DNA of 14,749 nt from Candidatus Brocadiales bacterium (lineage in GTDB: Bacteria > Planctomycetota > Brocadiia > Brocadiales > Bathyanammoxibiaceae). The notes under the pieces were generated by a model, which ran no database searches, was not told the origin of the DNA, and worked only from the letters and a program-made list of their open reading frames with translations. The DNA is taken from the NCBI GenBank assembly GCA_030586765.1, contig JAUQZZ010000035.1, positions 1-14,749 on the forward strand, read 5' to 3'. Numbering within the stretch: position 1 is the first letter of the stretch; each line of letters begins with the position of its first letter. The translations under genes and the position numbers were made by a program. Of the stretch, positions 12,462-14,749 are shown piece by piece.

Positions 12462-13796
12462 CTATTTCCCAGGGCCTAATCTACTCCCTGCCACAATGGC
12501 AGTCTTCACTACCTCGTTATCCGCCACTTCGGAGGCCGTGAAATGATACTTTATGGGTGCATCGGTCACATCTAGCACCGTAATACCCAAGACCACCTCC
12601 TGGTATAGTTTTCTTCTATTATCTATCTCCAGGTCAATCTTTGCGGAGTGAATACCCTGTATCTCTGTAAGGGATGGGTCTTCTTTGTTTATCTTCATTA
12701 CCTTTACAAAGAACTCTGGGGAATCTGCTCTGAGGGTGACCCTTAGTCTGTCTGTGTGGAGCATACGAAGGTTAAACTTTAGATAATCTATACCGTAGCC
12801 CTTTACACTGTCTTCCTTCTTGAGGGGATAGGAGGAAAAGGATTGGTAAGAGGGAGGGGAAGGGAGGGTGACGGAGCGGAAGCGATAGAGGCCATCGTAG
12901 ACACGGGGGTCATTGAGGAAGAGGGCAGCCATCCAATCACCGAAGTAGTCGTTGAATCGGCCCCCTTGGCCCAGGGCCTTCAGGGAGGAGTGGAAGCCCT
13001 GTATCCCCGTGGCCGTGTCTTTTACCCAGGCCCCGAGGAATCCTAGCCCTAGTCTTTCGTAGAGATAGGTGCCCCAGAGGAGGCAGGCCCCGTAATCGGT
13101 CCCGCCGTGGGCAGTAGTGACCAGGGGTCTATCGGTATTTTTAAGGTACCGTGCCACGTGGCGTTTATCTGTATAGTAGCCGCAGAGAATCATGCATACC
13201 TCCGAGAGGGTCTCGTTTACCCAGTTTTCTTCCTCGGGGTCGTATCTCCAGTGTATCAGGTGCTGAAATTCATGGGCCAGCACCCCCAGGTGATATTCGC
13301 TTGAGGGGTTATGGGCGTCCAGATAAAGGCTATCAAGACGGTTACTATATTCTTCCTCTGTCTGGTCCACGTAGCGGAAGAAGCCGTCGAAGTGATGTCC
13401 ATGGTACTGGCCAAGTTCTGAGATAAGGATGTAGACCTTTGGGTCCTTGTCCTTGTCTGGGGGTTCGCCAAAGGCCTCTGTGGCTATCTGATATATACCC
13501 CTTTTAGGGTCTCTAGGGGTAGAATGGTCGAAGACCTGGATTATCTTGTCCACATCCTCCTGGGTAACAGGTTTCTCCCAGTCCTCATCCCTTACAAAGA
13601 CGTAGAGGTTTTTCCCTATGCCTCGACAGGTGGCACTTATCTCAATATTTTTGGGAGGCATTACCTGTAAGTGCCATGTCCAGAAGGACCTTTTGTAGCC
13701 TAAATAAGGTTCAGCCAGAGCTGAGGGAGATAGGCTAAAGAGAAATAAAATGAGGAGGAGCAGGGTATAAGGAGTGTAGTGTATCTTAGGTCTCAA
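12462..13796 (-). CDS. Secreted HEXXH zinc metallopeptidase (M30-like)
   Basis: A 444-residue exported protein. The N-terminus has a basic start, a Leu/Phe-rich core (TLLLLILFLFSL) and a signal peptidase site SALA|EP after A28. The catalytic helix LAHEFQHLIHW (173-183) holds the HEXXH zinc motif (H175, E176, H179), followed by WVNETLSEV, where E195 is the likely third ligand (gluzincin pattern). This arrangement and the preceding GQYHGHHFDGFF region resemble the hyicolysin-like M30 group; family assignment is from motif memory and is moderate. The C-terminal 120 residues look like a beta-rich domain of unknown role. The start is TTG 13796, the only start that keeps the signal peptide, with AGGAAA nine bases upstream. 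It overlaps the radical SAM gene by 11 bases and is probably co-transcribed with it. Confidence 0.8.
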   Translation of the reverse strand: MRPKIHYTPYTLLLLILFLFSLSPSALAEPYLGYKRSFWTWHLQVMPPKNIEISATCRGIGKNLYVFVRDEDWEKPVTQEDVDKIIQVFDHSTPRDPKRGIYQIATEAFGEPPDKDKDPKVYILISELGQYHGHHFDGFFRYVDQTEEEYSNRLDSLYLDAHNPSSEYHLGVLAHEFQHLIHWRYDPEEENWVNETLSEVCMILCGYYTDKRHVARYLKNTDRPLVTTAHGGTDYGACLLWGTYLYERLGLGFLGAWVKDTATGIQGFHSSLKALGQGGRFNDYFGDWMAALFLNDPRVYDGLYRFRSVTLPSPPSYQSFSSYPLKKEDSVKGYGIDYLKFNLRMLHTDRLRVTLRADSPEFFVKVMKINKEDPSLTEIQGIHSAKIDLEIDNRRKLYQEVVLGITVLDVTDAPIKYHFTASEVADNEVVKTAIVAGSRLGPGK

Positions 13797-14749
13797 TGGG
13801 CATCATTTCCTGGGGTGCGGTCTTAGGGGGCTGGCTACCCAATAAAGAGTTTAAGAACCTGGCATTGGTCTTTAGTCTTTCCCACGCACGGTAGTCTTCT
13901 GGAGTGTCTGAAAGGGGGAAGGTGACCCTATTGTGCGTTAAGGGTTCCTGTTCTATCTCAGGACGTCTTCTTACAGTCCTTTGAAATTCCTGGGTGCCAG
14001 GGATGGGGGAGTACTCGGCCAGTTTGACCCTTGCCCCCAGGCTGTGGACCAGGTGCATGCCCTCCAGTACCTCCTCTGGGGATTGGTCGGGTAGGCCTAT
14101 CAGGAGATAGACGCCTATATCTTTTGGGTCATAGCCTGCGGTCTTAAGATTAAAGATAGCCCTCTTCAGTTCCTGATTATTTACCTTGTTGCTGGAGTCT
14201 CTCTGTCTGGAAGGAGAGGAGCTCTCGAAGCCCAAACGCAGGGTCTTGAAGCCTGCCCTCCACAGCATCCTGGCCAGGGCAGGGTCTATATATCTGGCGT
14301 GGAGCCCGTTAGGGGTGTGGAGGCGTGCCTTGATATCTTTTTCTATAAGGAGTTCCAGGATAGGAATAATGTGTGAAGCTTGGTCTACCAGTAAGGCATC
14401 GTCATAGAAGGCGATATCTTTTACCCCTAAGGTATTAACGTAGTATTCTATCTCCTCTACTACACGATGGGGTCTCCGCCGCTTAAAGGCAGAACCCAGG
14501 AGGTAGGAAGCGCAGTAAGTGCAGCGAAAGGGACAACCCCTGGAGGTGAGCATGCTCACCGAGTCCAGCTTAGGGTAGAGTTCGTAGGCAGGGATAATAT
14601 CTTCTTCAAGGGGATAGACCTCTGAGCTATTCTTATCCCAGGTAGTTGTAGTGGTCGAGCTTGCTCGACTGGTGTCATTGCGAGCGAAGCGAAGCAATCT
14701 AGATTGCTTCGGGGCTTCGCCCCTCGCAATGACACCAGTCGAGCAAGCT
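13786..14749 (-). CDS. Radical SAM protein, B12-binding-type lineage (5' end beyond window)
   Basis: A radical SAM barrel with the cluster motif RGCPFRCTYC (codons about 14512-14541; the CX3CX2C cysteines bind the 4Fe-4S cluster that cleaves SAM). It continues with FKRRRPHRVVEEIEYY, IAFYDDALL, LRLGFES, GVYLLIGLPDQSPEEV and LAEYSPIPGT, the pattern of proteins that normally carry a cobalamin-binding domain before the barrel. That domain is not in the window. The frame has no stop up to position 14749, but from about 14650 outward it is translated palindromic repeat, with TTG 14697 the only listed start. Either the gene continues past the edge with a repeat inside it, or it is a truncated remnant. 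The substrate is unknown; it could methylate or remodel a lipid, cofactor or peptide. It overlaps the peptidase gene by 11 bases. Confidence 0.85.
   Translation of the reverse strand, partial: ACSTGVIARGEAPKQSRLLRFARNDTSRASSTTTTTWDKNSSEVYPLEEDIIPAYELYPKLDSVSMLTSRGCPFRCTYCASYLLGSAFKRRRPHRVVEEIEYYVNTLGVKDIAFYDDALLVDQASHIIPILELLIEKDIKARLHTPNGLHARYIDPALARMLWRAGFKTLRLGFESSSPSRQRDSSNKVNNQELKRAIFNLKTAGYDPKDIGVYLLIGLPDQSPEEVLEGMHLVHSLGARVKLAEYSPIPGTQEFQRTVRRRPEIEQEPLTHNRVTFPLSDTPEDYRAWERLKTNARFLNSLLGSQPPKTAPQEMMPIET
14654..14669. repeat. Hairpin GTCGAGC-TT-GCTCGAC
   Basis: Seven-base arms around TT, forming the outer left part of the large palindrome at the right edge. It resembles the hairpin at 7996-8013. 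Confidence 0.7.
14658..14749. repeat. Long imperfect palindrome (MITE-like), reaching the window edge
   Basis: A left arm of 43 bases (14658-14700) and a right arm of 49 (14701-14749) are complementary, meeting at AATCT/AGATT. The only difference is a six-base expansion in the right arm, where GGGGC/GCCCC makes its own small hairpin. An inner unit from 14671 to 14736 (66 bases) is bounded by GGTGTCATTGCGAG and its complement. No transposase is encoded, so if mobile it must be moved in trans. The right limit cannot be seen. Confidence 0.9.

Noticed and set aside
14658..14749. Complete insertion sequence
   Set aside because: No transposase frame is present and the element is a short palindrome; at most it is non-autonomous.

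Overview
The window is a gene-dense stretch of a bacterial chromosome. Every gene I can support lies on the minus strand, so the window is read right to left. Base composition is close to half GC, with frequent AGG (Arg) and ATA (Ile) codons. A lipobox OmpA-type lipoprotein and a System II (ResB/ResC) cytochrome c assembly pair indicate a Gram-negative cell that makes c-type cytochromes. The adenylosuccinate lyase is of the form shared with animals. Together with the GroEL sequence and the abundant palindromic repeats this hints at Planctomycetota (anammox-like order) or a similar uncultured anaerobic lineage. That placement is inference only.

In order of transcription (right to left): (1) the 3' part of a radical SAM gene, whose frame runs through a long palindrome at the right edge, followed with an 11-base overlap by a secreted HEXXH metallopeptidase; (2) a single-domain response regulator translationally coupled (ATGA) to groES, then groEL; (3) an MBOAT-family acyltransferase broken into two frames at an A9 tract; (4) pyrE, flanked by two identical 28-base palindromes whose starts are 700 bases apart; (5) a 200-base cluster of hairpins, then purB-thiE-VIT1-like transporter, nearly gapless, followed by hisI; (6) a small unexplained ORF overlapping the hisI 3' end; (7) an OmpA/Pal-like lipoprotein, resB, resC and acylphosphatase as a tight operon; (8) two hairpin repeats and the 5' part of a YggS-type PLP-binding protein gene, cut by the left edge.

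Most genes are housekeeping: nucleotide, thiamine and histidine synthesis, protein folding and cytochrome assembly. The unusual content lies between and at the edges of genes. There is a family of perfect palindromes, one of which is open in frame with a radical SAM gene. The acyltransferase carries a classic -1 slippery sequence exactly where its frame breaks. ResB has an enlarged periplasmic region that appears to contain three copies of one module. A lone receiver domain is coupled to groESL. Five of the sixteen main genes start with GTG or TTG, three of them supported by well-placed Shine-Dalgarno sequences. No complete mobile element with a transposase, CRISPR array, tRNA or rRNA was seen.
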